DNA from: an uncultured Collinsella sp.
GTDB taxonomy: Bacteria > Actinomycetota > Coriobacteriia > Coriobacteriales > Coriobacteriaceae
DNA length: 5,746 nucleotides
Assembly: GCA_902478705.1 (NCBI GenBank)
Contig: CABSMB010000101.1
Location: 1 to 5,746 of the forward strand
Reading direction: 5' to 3'
The stretch's first letter is position 1. Every line of letters begins with the position of its first letter. Both the position numbers and the translations under genes were made by a program. Below, one piece after another: positions 1 to 4,492 of this stretch. Under the pieces are notes generated by a model. The model did not search any database, was not told the DNA's origin, and was given only the letters and a program-made list of their open reading frames with translations.

Positions 1-28
1 GGCAGCGTCAGATGTGTATAAGAGACAG
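1..28 (+). other. Nextera/Tn5 sequencing adapter remnant (non-biological)
   Basis: Bases 10-28 read AGATGTGTATAAGAGACAG, the 19-bp hyperactive Tn5 mosaic end used in Nextera libraries. Bases 1-9 (GGCAGCGTC) are the part of the read-1 transfer oligo that precedes the mosaic end, so 28 contiguous bases match the adapter. Genomic sequence therefore begins at base 29 and this is a contig end. The adapter supplies a spurious GTG at base 14 that makes the following truncated gene look as if it had its own start; the encoded Met-Tyr-Lys-Arg-Gln is artefact. Confidence 0.97.
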
Positions 29-373
29 CTATCGAGTAGTGTGACGGCGGGCATGGCGGCGGGCACCATCACCGCGGGCATGTTCGACGAGGAATACGAC
101 ATCCACGACCGACATTCCTCGATCGGAGTGGTGGCCTGTTTCGTCGGCGCAGCGGCGGCGTGCTTGGTCGTCCCGAATCCTTTTGAGGGTCTCATTTGGA
201 GTCAGGCGCTGCTGTCGCTTCAGCTGCCGATTACGGTCTTTGTGCTCATACGGCTCACCAGTTCGCCCCGTGTCATGGGCAAATACGCCAACTCGCGCCC
301 GCTCAACGCGTTGCTCGTAGGGATCGGCGCCATCGTGACGATCCTCGATGTCGTGTTGCTGACAGGGATGTAA
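29..373 (+). CDS. NRAMP-family divalent metal transporter, C-terminal part
   Basis: Partial gene: the last 114 residues of an integral membrane transporter, truncated at the 5' side by the contig end. Three hydrophobic segments are visible, at about residues 31-50, 52-74 and 90-113 of the fragment. They are joined by a loop ending in SSPRVMGKYANS, which matches the conserved 'tSs..vMGky.N' loop before the last helix of NRAMP proteins. The family imports divalent metal ions across the cytoplasmic membrane, usually by proton coupling. Substrate-defining residues in helices 1 and 6 lie outside the window, so Mn/Fe transport (MntH) cannot be told from the Mg-transporting NRMT branch described in Eggerthella, also a coriobacterium. 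The start is unknown. Family assignment is fairly sure; substrate is open. Confidence 0.8.
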   Translation, partial: LSSSVTAGMAAGTITAGMFDEEYDIHDRHSSIGVVACFVGAAAACLVVPNPFEGLIWSQALLSLQLPITVFVLIRLTSSPRVMGKYANSRPLNALLVGIGAIVTILDVVLLTGM

Positions 374-400
374 TGGGACGGGGCACCTACCCAGACAAAC

Positions 401-457
401 GTCTCAATCTGTAACATCTAGACACGCTTTTGATGTCTAGATGTTACAGATCGAGAT
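401..457. repeat. Palindromic unit 1 of the array
   Basis: This is the most complete hairpin of the three. The arms 401-424 and 434-457 pair almost throughout, because the interior also has TCTAGACA opposite TGTCTAGA; the loop is about 9 bases (425-433). One internal mismatch (A406 against C452) becomes a G-U pair on the minus-strand transcript. The centre carries a TTTT run at 428-431. Confidence 0.88.
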
Positions 458-480
458 CTTCTGCCGGACGGTTTTGGTTT

Positions 481-537
481 GTCTTGATCTGTAACAAGTG
501 AGCCCAATTTCCACTTCCAGATGTTACAGATCGAGAC
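481..537. repeat. Palindromic unit 2 of the array
   Basis: The outer 16-bp arms (481-496 and 522-537) pair with a single T-G wobble (485 with 533). The 25-bp interior is only partly self-complementary (AGTG 497-500 against CACT 512-515, leaving an asymmetric bulge). A short T run (508-510) sits at the same offset as in unit 1. Confidence 0.85.
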
Positions 538-559
538 ATTTCTTCAGCTCCAACCTTTT

Positions 560-616
560 GTCTCAATCTGTAACAGATAGACCCGTTTTGAGCCGTTAGA
601 TGTTACAGATTAAGAC
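560..616. repeat. Palindromic unit 3 of the array
   Basis: The outer arms 560-575 and 601-616 pair with one mismatch (C564 against A612). The 25-bp interior resembles unit 1 (central TTTT at 586-589 and TTAGA before the right arm) but does not extend the stem cleanly. Confidence 0.85.
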
Positions 617-684
617 CAAAGGTCGGCCGGACTCACGACAGACAGGATCGGCCAACAGCAGCCGTGATCCCTTGGGGACGGAGG

Positions 685-719
685 AAAAGGGCCCCGGCCG
701 GGATATCCGACCGGGGTCC
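685..719 (-). terminator. Rho-independent terminator of the rubredoxin transcript
   Basis: Read on the minus strand, a 13-bp GC-rich stem (719-707 with 701-689) with a 5-base loop (702-706) is followed by TTTT (complement of 685-688). It has one G-U pair and one C-A mismatch. It lies about 40 bases beyond the rubredoxin stop codon, so it most likely ends the rubredoxin mRNA. Confidence 0.85.
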
Positions 720-760
720 TTGGACAGAGCTATGTTCGGCTTTCGCCGTGTGCCTGCGAG

Positions 761-904
761 TTACTCCTCGACGAGCTCAAACTGATCGGGGCCGACGCCG
801 CACACCGGGCACACGTAATCCTCGGGCAGCTCGGGCGTATCGACCTCAACCTCGTAACCACAAACGACGCAAACGAACTTATACGTCTTCTTCTCCTCAG
901 CCAT
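761..904 (-). CDS. Rubredoxin, short form (47 aa)
   Basis: Small soluble iron-sulfur electron carrier holding one iron on four cysteines. Translation from ATG at 904 gives 47 residues. The first cysteine knuckle is C12-V-V-C15-G-Y and the second C32-P-V-C35-G-V-G, followed by the typical PDQFELVEE tail. Ordinary rubredoxins have about 52-54 residues; here the inter-knuckle segment is short, with only [14 protein letters not shown] in place of the long acidic loop. This resembles the rubredoxin domains attached to rubrerythrin or Hrb. AGAGGAG (911-917) lies 6 bases before the ATG. It is downstream of the flavin-reductase-like gene on the same strand and ends at a strong terminator. Likely role: passing electrons to a flavodiiron protein, rubrerythrin or similar; the partner is inferred, not visible. 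Confidence 0.93.
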   Translation of the reverse strand: MAEEKKTYKFVCVVCGYEVEVDTPELPEDYVCPVCGVGPDQFELVEE

Positions 905-935
905 GATGTTCTCCTCTCGAACGTGACTGCTGGTG

Positions 936-978
936 TACTTGCTTATTAGTATATATTCTCAATAATATTATGCAAGTA
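936..978 (-). promoter_or_regulatory. AT-rich promoter with operator-like inverted repeat for rubredoxin
   Basis: Minus strand: -35 TTGCAT (975-970), 16-base spacer, -10 TATACT (953-948), predicted start near 941 and a leader of about 37 bases. A perfect 7-bp inverted repeat, TACTTGC (936-942) and GCAAGTA (972-978), brackets it, one arm over the -35 and the other at the start point. Nested inside is a near-perfect palindrome, AGTATATATTCT (948-959), across the -10. This layout suits control by a dimeric repressor. The AT-rich character recalls Fur/PerR-type boxes but does not match a consensus well enough to name one. Confidence 0.5.
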
Positions 979-992
979 GTTTTGCAGCATTT

Positions 993-1496
993 CTACCCTT
1001 GGTACGAAGACGCCTTGGGCGGCGTCTTGCCCTTCAGCACCTTGTGGTAGTAGTCATAGGTCAACGGAGTCTCGCCGCTCAGACGCTCGGCATCTTCGAC
1101 CTCGCCAATAAAGAGCAGGTGCGTGCCCACGTCAACAGTGTCAATCAAACGGCAGCTAAACAAGGCCGCCGCGTGCTCGGGAACATAGGGCATGCCCAGT
1201 GCGGTCTCGCGCGTCTCGTACTTAGCAAATTTATCATAGTCGCTGCTGGTACGGAATCCAAAGTTGCCAATGTAGAGCATATCGGCCGTCTGATCGATCA
1301 CGGTCAGCGCAAAGGCCTTGGCAGACGAGATAACACCAGACGTGACATTTTCCTTGTACACGGCAACCGAGATGCACGGCGGCGCGGACGTCACCTGCAC
1401 CGCGGTGTTGATGACGCAGCCGGCACGCAGCCCGTCGGCCGCAGCACTCACCACATACAGGCCGCTCGGCATCGTAAAGAACGCAGTTTTGTCCAT
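993..1496 (-). CDS. Flavin-reductase-like FMN-binding split-barrel protein (Hrb N-domain-like)
   Basis: Predicted cytoplasmic flavoprotein of 167 residues. It opens with MDKTAFFTMPSGLYVVS, continues with GCVINTAVQVTSAPP (26-40) and GTHLLFIGEVEDAE (about 125-138), and ends with YYHKVLKGKTPPKASSY. These are hallmarks of the flavin-reductase-like domain (PF01613 type), and the closing motif is where the fused rubredoxin starts in high-molecular-weight rubredoxins such as Moorella Hrb. Hrb moves electrons from NAD(P)H to the flavodiiron protein FprA for O2/NO reduction. The frame stays open 49 codons upstream, but that stretch runs through a terminator, so I start at ATG 1496, which has GGGGAG eight bases upstream. 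The rubredoxin gene follows after 88 bases. Biochemical activity is inferred. Confidence 0.88.
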   Translation of the reverse strand: MDKTAFFTMPSGLYVVSAAADGLRAGCVINTAVQVTSAPPCISVAVYKENVTSGVISSAKAFALTVIDQTADMLYIGNFGFRTSSDYDKFAKYETRETALGMPYVPEHAAALFSCRLIDTVDVGTHLLFIGEVEDAERLSGETPLTYDYYHKVLKGKTPPKASSYQG

Positions 1497-1504
1497 AACA
1501 ACCA

Positions 1505-1510
1505 CTCCCC
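1505..1510 (-). promoter_or_regulatory. Ribosome binding site deciding the flavoprotein start
   Basis: GGGGAG on the minus strand, 8 bases before ATG 1496. It supports this start over upstream in-frame starts, which lie inside or beyond the smpB terminator. I see no convincing -35/-10 pair in the short stretch between that terminator and this site. Confidence 0.7.
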
Positions 1511-1547
1511 TAACCCGGGTTGGAACCTCATGGATGTATGTACCCAT

Positions 1548-1581
1548 AAAAAAGGCGACGCCCATACCGGACGCCGCCTTT
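1548..1581 (-). terminator. Rho-independent terminator of the TPR-smpB transcript
   Basis: On the minus strand, AAAGGCGGCG (1581-1572) pairs with a CGTCGCCTTT arm (1560-1551) around an 11-base loop, with one G-T wobble, and leads into a run of six T (1553-1548). It lies about 70 bases after the smpB stop and separates that operon from the flavoprotein gene. Confidence 0.9.
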
Positions 1582-1652
1582 GAGACATAGGTGTCAGAAC
1601 GGTTAGGAAGGCGAGACGGTCGCAGTAGGCCACCTCCCAGCAAGCCACGCGC

Positions 1653-2123
1653 CTAGCGGTTACGCTCCTTAAGCGCGCGGTCAATCTCGCGCTGAACGTC
1701 GCGCTTGGCCATGTCTTCGCGCTTGTCGTAGAGCTTTTTGCCGCGGCCCAGGCCCAACAGCAGCTTTACGCGACCATCGGTATTAAAGTAGAGTTCCAAC
1801 GGCACCAGCGCATAGCCGCGGTTGCGCAGTTTGCCGTCAAGAAAATCAATCTCCTTGCGATGCAGCAGCAGACGACGACGGCGATCGGGGTCACGGTTCC
1901 ACACGCCACCATGACTATAAGGGTGAATATGCAGACCCACGAGCCAGCACTCGCCGCCACGAATCAGCGCAAAGGTGTCGGTGATCTGGCACGCGCGCTC
2001 GCGAATCGACTTGACCTCGGTGCCGCTCAGCTCAATGCCACATTCGAACGTCTCGTCGATAAAGTACTCGTGATGCGCCGAGCGATTCTTGGAAATGAGC
2101 TTGCGCTCGCGCTTACTGGGCAT
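1653..2123 (-). CDS. smpB: SsrA-binding protein SmpB (tmRNA partner)
   Basis: SmpB binds tmRNA and brings it to stalled ribosomes for trans-translation, releasing the ribosome and tagging the unfinished protein for degradation. The 156-residue product has the family's usual length and order: an N-terminal KLISKNRSAHHEYFI segment, GIELSGTEVKSIR (29-41), a beta-barrel core, and a basic tail with GRGKKLYDKRE (126-136) that enters the decoding centre. ATG 2123 is chosen because AAGGAGG lies 6 bases before it and the family alignment starts there. The start overlaps the end of the TPR gene by 11 bases, suggesting translational coupling. No tmRNA gene (ssrA) is seen next to it. Transcription ends at the terminator at 1548-1581. 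Confidence 0.97.
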   Translation of the reverse strand: MPSKRERKLISKNRSAHHEYFIDETFECGIELSGTEVKSIRERACQITDTFALIRGGECWLVGLHIHPYSHGGVWNRDPDRRRRLLLHRKEIDFLDGKLRNRGYALVPLELYFNTDGRVKLLLGLGRGKKLYDKREDMAKRDVQREIDRALKERNR

Positions 2124-3030
2124 CGCCGGCCTCCTTGACGCCGTCGGCTCCCTTGTCGGCGCCTGCGCGCTTTGCCTTGCGCTCGGCGTTGAGCTCGGCA
2201 TCGCTCTCGCGCACCAGCTTAATGATCGCCGCACATGCCTCCTCGCCCACAAGGTCGCGGGCACGGACCGTCAGGCGCGTCGCCTCCTGCTTGTCGCCGT
2301 CGCCTGCAGCATCGGTCGCACACATGATCAGGCAGATGGCAATCTCGGCCGAAGGCGAGGTCGGCACGCCTTGCAGGCTCAGCTCGCCCATCACGTGGTC
2401 GTCGCTCTCATCGGCGGCATCCGGATAGGCAGTATGGATCTTGTTGAGCAGGCGCGTCGTATGCGCGTCGCCAGGGGCCAAGCGCAGCGCCAGACGCGCG
2501 CAGCCCACGGCCGCCGACACGTTCTCGGTCTCGGGCTCAAGGAAATACTGGCCCAAGTTGGCGTAGGCGCGGGCGGCACACTTGCCGTCGCTCGCACGCT
2601 CTAGCACCGAAAACGAAAGCGATGCCCACTCCTGCTTGTCCTCGAGCGCACGGAACAGCTCGGCCAGATCCAGGCGGTAGTTGCAGTTCATGGGGTCCCA
2701 GCGCACGGCCTGCATCAAGGCGTTGCGAGCACTCACATAATCCTGCTGGCGAATGTAGGCATACGCCATGTCGGAATACAGGCGATCAAAGGGCACCTCG
2801 ACCTGCACCAGCTCGCGCGGATCCTTTTCCACGCGGCGGTAGGCCAGACGCTCAAACTTGCTATCGAAGCTAAAGTACTGGCGGTTCTCCTCCGTCTTGC
2901 ACTCGGCATCGATATACTCCTCGGCGAGCTCAACCAGACGCTCCAACAGCGGCGTCGCCGTGGCCAGGTCGCCCTGCGCCAGATAGTTCTCGGCATACGT
3001 GATGTCTTGCAAACTGATGGGCAGATCCAT
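2113..3030 (-). CDS. Tetratricopeptide-repeat protein, function unknown
   Basis: Predicted 305-residue soluble, mostly helical protein with no signal peptide or membrane segment. TPR-like helix pairs are seen at about 84-117 (YSDMAYAYIRQQDYVSARNALMQA, then W-x-P) and 153-187 (ARAYANLGQYFLEP, then ALRLAPGD). Weaker helical hairpins lie at 10-45 and 228-275. Residues 277-305 are a charged Lys/Ala/Glu-rich tail, probably disordered. TPRs mediate protein-protein contacts; no enzymatic motif is present. I start at ATG 3030, with GAGGAG five bases upstream, rather than at 3081, whose extra 17 residues look like non-coding leader. It overlaps smpB and likely shares its transcript. A link to translation or ribosome rescue is only suggested by that neighbourhood. 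Confidence 0.85.
   Translation of the reverse strand: MDLPISLQDITYAENYLAQGDLATATPLLERLVELAEEYIDAECKTEENRQYFSFDSKFERLAYRRVEKDPRELVQVEVPFDRLYSDMAYAYIRQQDYVSARNALMQAVRWDPMNCNYRLDLAELFRALEDKQEWASLSFSVLERASDGKCAARAYANLGQYFLEPETENVSAAVGCARLALRLAPGDAHTTRLLNKIHTAYPDAADESDDHVMGELSLQGVPTSPSAEIAICLIMCATDAAGDGDKQEATRLTVRARDLVGEEACAAIIKLVRESDAELNAERKAKRAGADKGADGVKEAGDAQ
2130..2136 (-). promoter_or_regulatory. Shine-Dalgarno of smpB inside the TPR gene
   Basis: A near-perfect AAGGAGG on the minus strand, 6 bases before the smpB ATG and within the last codons of the TPR gene. It fixes the smpB start and implies coupled translation of the two genes. Confidence 0.9.
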
Positions 3031-3035
3031 GGCTA

Positions 3036-3041
3036 CTCCTC
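3036..3041 (-). promoter_or_regulatory. Ribosome binding site of the TPR gene
   Basis: GAGGAG on the minus strand, 5 bases before ATG 3030. It supports this start over the in-frame ATG at 3081. A TTGACC (-35-like) lies further upstream near 3080, but no good -10 follows at the right distance, so I do not call a promoter; read-through from the tRNA unit is possible. Confidence 0.75.
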
Positions 3042-3086
3042 GATCTGAGCGAAACACGGCAGACGCCGCATATACGGTCAATACAC

Positions 3087-3114
3087 AAAACCCGGGTCTC
3101 TTGCGAGCCCCGGG
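3087..3114 (-). terminator. Terminator of the tRNA-Gln/tRNA-Glu transcript
   Basis: On the minus strand, CCCGGG (3114-3109) and CTC (3107-3105) pair with GAG (3100-3098) and CCCGGG (3096-3091) around a 4-base loop, with one internal mismatch, followed by TTTT then GTGTATT. It begins 11 bases beyond the CCA end of tRNA-Glu. Confidence 0.88.
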
Positions 3115-3125
3115 CGTTCATTTTG

Positions 3126-3202
3126 TGGTAGCCCGTACCAGATTCGAACTGGTGATCTCCGCCTTGAGAGGGCGGCGTCCTAAACCGCTAGACGAACGGG
3201 CC
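3126..3202 (-). tRNA. tRNA-Glu, anticodon CTC
   Basis: Full cloverleaf of 77 bases with an encoded CCA end (complement of 3126-3128). The acceptor stem GGCCCGT pairs with ACGGGCT; the first pair is G-U and the discriminator is A. The D arm carries GTCTAGCGGTTTAGGAC, as in other bacterial tRNA-Glu. The anticodon stem CCGCC/GGCGG holds the loop CTCTCAA, giving anticodon CTC (codon GAG). The T arm contains GTTCGAATC. It lies 17 bases after tRNA-Gln in the same transcript. Confidence 0.95.
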
Positions 3203-3219
3203 ATATGTAGCAAATGCAA

Positions 3220-3293
3220 TGGCTGGGATGGAGGGAGTCGAACCCCCATTGACGGAACCAGAATCCGCTGTCCTGCCATTAGACGACATCCCA
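3220..3293 (-). tRNA. tRNA-Gln, anticodon CTG
   Basis: Full cloverleaf of 74 bases with an encoded CCA end (complement of 3220-3222). The acceptor stem TGGGATG pairs with CATCCCA, with discriminator G. The anticodon stem GCGGA/TCCGT (one G-U) holds the loop TTCTGGT, giving anticodon CTG (codon CAG). The T arm GGGGG/CCCTC has loop TTCGACT. It is the first gene of a two-tRNA unit. Many bacteria without GlnRS charge tRNA-Gln through Glu and GatCAB, so Gln and Glu tRNAs side by side may be functionally linked; that is inference. Confidence 0.95.
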
Positions 3294-3337
3294 ATGACTG
3301 CATCGCTGCGCTCGGCTGTGCCTTTGCGCAAGAAAGA

Positions 3338-3366
3338 AATATACGGGAAGTTCTACGGTGGCGCAA
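3338..3366 (-). promoter_or_regulatory. Sigma70-type promoter of the tRNA unit
   Basis: Minus strand: -35 TTGCGC (3366-3361), an exact 17-base spacer, and -10 TATATT (3343-3338). The predicted start is near 3331, giving a leader of about 38 bases before tRNA-Gln. The upstream DNA (3370-3395) is rich in A and T, as in UP elements of stable-RNA promoters. Confidence 0.75.
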
Positions 3367-3557
3367 GCCTCATTTTTAACTTTTTTGAAAATCGGCCAAT
3401 TTGCTCCGACCCATGAAGGACCTGTGAAGCCAAACCGCATGCAAGGGGCAAAATGCCGCAAGCGCACCGTAATTACCGTTGGCAGATTGCTGCATTCTGG
3501 TCGCCGTCAATAGTGACACAATCAGGATGCCAATTATCGCGTAGATATCGAGGCACC

Positions 3558-3968
3558 ATGGACGAAGAGCTTGATTACCTATGGGAGACCCTGGGCCTCG
3601 AGATCACTGCCGACCTTTGGCCCGAATGGGACAAAATTCACCCCACGTTACGCCCCGCCATTACTGTGGTGCAGGCAAAATACCGCCGTGCATCCTTTTT
3701 GATCATGCGGATGTCATGGCACGCGGGACTCCCCGACCTTAAGCGAATCCAGGCAAGCCTCGTCGAGTTGTCCGGTATGCCGACCGTCATATCCGAGGCG
3801 CACCTGGAGCAGCGCCAGCGCGAGCGACTGCAACAGCAGCGGATTCCCTTTATCTGCCCCGGCGTTCAGGCATATCTGCCCTTTATGGACGAGGAGTACT
3901 GGAGCGGCAAGCCCAACAAACACGTAAAGGTCTACGATCCGCATAAGTGGGCACAGTTCGAGGACTGA
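3558..3968 (+). CDS. Small protein resembling the N-terminal domain of a MarR-annotated family
   Basis: Predicted 136-residue cytoplasmic protein, rich in aromatic and charged residues, with no membrane segment. The recognisable part is residues 59-110: PDLKRIQASLVELSGMPTV, then a helix rich in Arg/Gln/Glu (83-94), then RIPFICPGVQAYLPFM (95-110). From memory this resembles proteins annotated as MarR-family regulators, where 'GIPFivPg.QlYLPF' precedes a C-terminal winged helix. Here the chain ends 26 residues later with no winged helix, so it may be a stand-alone sensing domain, an anti-regulator, or a decayed regulator. ATG 3558 has a modest GAGG four bases upstream; the in-frame ATG at 3453 would add 35 residues unlike coding sequence. 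It stands alone on its strand, convergent with the ArsC-like gene. Confidence 0.72.
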   Translation: MDEELDYLWETLGLEITADLWPEWDKIHPTLRPAITVVQAKYRRASFLIMRMSWHAGLPDLKRIQASLVELSGMPTVISEAHLEQRQRERLQQQRIPFICPGVQAYLPFMDEEYWSGKPNKHVKVYDPHKWAQFED

Positions 3969-3986
3969 CCGGAGCGAACCCGCCGA

Positions 3987-4034
3987 CGGAAAGCGCATCC
4001 CGGAATCTGCACTCAGAACGGGATGCACTTTCCG
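3987..4034. terminator. Long stem-loop between convergent genes, probable bidirectional terminator
   Basis: CGGAAAG (3987-3993) pairs with CTTTCCG (4028-4034) and, after one mismatch, GCATCCCG (3995-4002) with CGGGATGC (4019-4026). The loop can fold further through TCTG and CAGA. The stem lies 18 bases after the plus-strand stop and 6 bases from the minus-strand stop. Neither side has a T tract, so it may protect 3' ends or act as a weak terminator rather than a classical one. Confidence 0.65.
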
Positions 4035-4040
4035 CAGTTG

Positions 4041-4400
4041 CTACAGCAGCGCCTCGGCCCAGGCCGCTTCCCTAAAGCCAGGAATCGCAAAATCATCGCC
4101 CACCAGCAGTGGGCGCTTGACCAGCATGCCGTCGGTCGCCAGCAGCTCATAGCATTCCTGATCCGTCATCCCCGCGTCCAGGCGCGCCTTCAAACCAAGC
4201 TCTCGATACTTCATGCCCGACGAATTAAAGAAGCGGCGCACCGGCAGCCCCGAACGCGCAATCCAGGTCGCAAGTTCCTCAGCCGAAGGATTGTCTGTAA
4301 CAATATCGCGATCGACATACTCAACCCCATGCTCGTCCAACCAGGCCTTGGCCTTTTTACACGTCGAGCATTTGGGATATTCAACAAACAGTACGGTCAT
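4041..4400 (-). CDS. ArsC/Spx-family thioredoxin-fold protein (YusI/YffB-like)
   Basis: Predicted 119-residue cytoplasmic protein of the ArsC/Spx superfamily, near the usual 115-120. It opens with MTVLFVEYPKCSTCKKAKAWL, having a CxxC pair (C11, C14) at the N-terminus of the first helix as in thiol redox proteins. FNSSGMKYRELG (58-69) and KRPLLVGDDFAIPGF (95-109) are family signatures; the Arg of the latter corresponds to the one that supports the active thiol in ArsC. Relatives are often labelled arsenate reductase, but nothing arsenic-related is nearby, and members also act as glutaredoxin-like reductases or, for Spx, bind RNA polymerase. I favour a general thiol-disulfide role. ATG 4400 has GGAGGA five bases upstream (4406-4411). 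No clear promoter is seen. Confidence 0.9.
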   Translation of the reverse strand: MTVLFVEYPKCSTCKKAKAWLDEHGVEYVDRDIVTDNPSAEELATWIARSGLPVRRFFNSSGMKYRELGLKARLDAGMTDQECYELLATDGMLVKRPLLVGDDFAIPGFREAAWAEALL

Positions 4401-4446
4401 GAGAATCCTCCAAATATAGATCGGCCAATGCGAGCACGCGACAAAC

Positions 4447-4489
4447 GTGGTGCATTCGCGCAATGAGGCAATTGTAGTCCATGCGCCAC
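4447..4489. other. Stem-loop after the MupG-family gene, weak terminator candidate
   Basis: GTGGTGCAT (4447-4455) pairs with ATGCGCCAC (4481-4489) with one wobble. Nested inside, CAAT (4461-4464) faces ATTG (4471-4474). It begins three bases after the stop codon of the MupG-family gene. There is no T tract, so termination is only a possibility. Confidence 0.4.
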
Positions 4490-4492
4490 ACG

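Larger units (their letters stand above)
401..616. repeat. Array of three 57-bp palindromic units with an alternating 16-bp motif
   Basis: Most of the 387-bp non-coding gap between the convergent transporter and rubredoxin genes is this array. A 16-bp motif, consensus GTCTYRATCTGTAACA, occurs six times in strictly alternating orientation: 401-416 (+), 442-457 (-), 481-496 (+), 522-537 (-), 560-575 (+), 601-616 (-). Start-to-start steps are 41, 39, 41, 38 and 41 bp. Each plus/minus pair forms a 57-bp unit with a 25-bp interior; units are separated by 23 and 22 bp of unrelated sequence. The conserved arms and drifting interiors suggest a repeat family (REP/BIME-like or MITE-like), paired protein-binding sites, or a structured RNA. 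It has no coding potential that I can support, and its function is unknown. Confidence 0.9.

Noticed and set aside
401..616. Could the repeats be a CRISPR array?
   Set aside because: The motif alternates in orientation, spacers of 22-25 bp are shorter than usual, only six copies are present, and no cas gene is in the window.
999..1583. Long open frame on the plus strand opposite the flavoprotein gene
   Set aside because: It is antisense to a recognised gene, has an Arg/His-rich composition typical of a shadow frame, and crosses the terminator.
1497..1643. N-terminal extension of the flavoprotein by 49 codons
   Set aside because: The extension crosses the smpB terminator (1548-1581) and has no family similarity; the ATG at 1496 has a good ribosome binding site and fits the family start.
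1584..1652. Possible ssrA (tmRNA) next to smpB
   Set aside because: Only about 70 bases are free before the terminator and no tRNA-like ends or tag reading frame are visible.
3031..3081. Earlier start of the TPR gene at 3081
   Set aside because: The 17 extra residues look like leader sequence, and the GAGGAG before 3030 decides for the shorter form.
4294..4302. TCTGTAACA, part of the repeat motif, inside the ArsC-like gene
   Set aside because: A nine-base chance match within coding sequence with no inverted partner nearby.
4041..4400. Calling this gene arsC with certainty
   Set aside because: No arsR, arsB or acr3 nearby, and the CxxC plus family motifs fit the broader ArsC/Spx group, so the symbol was left empty.
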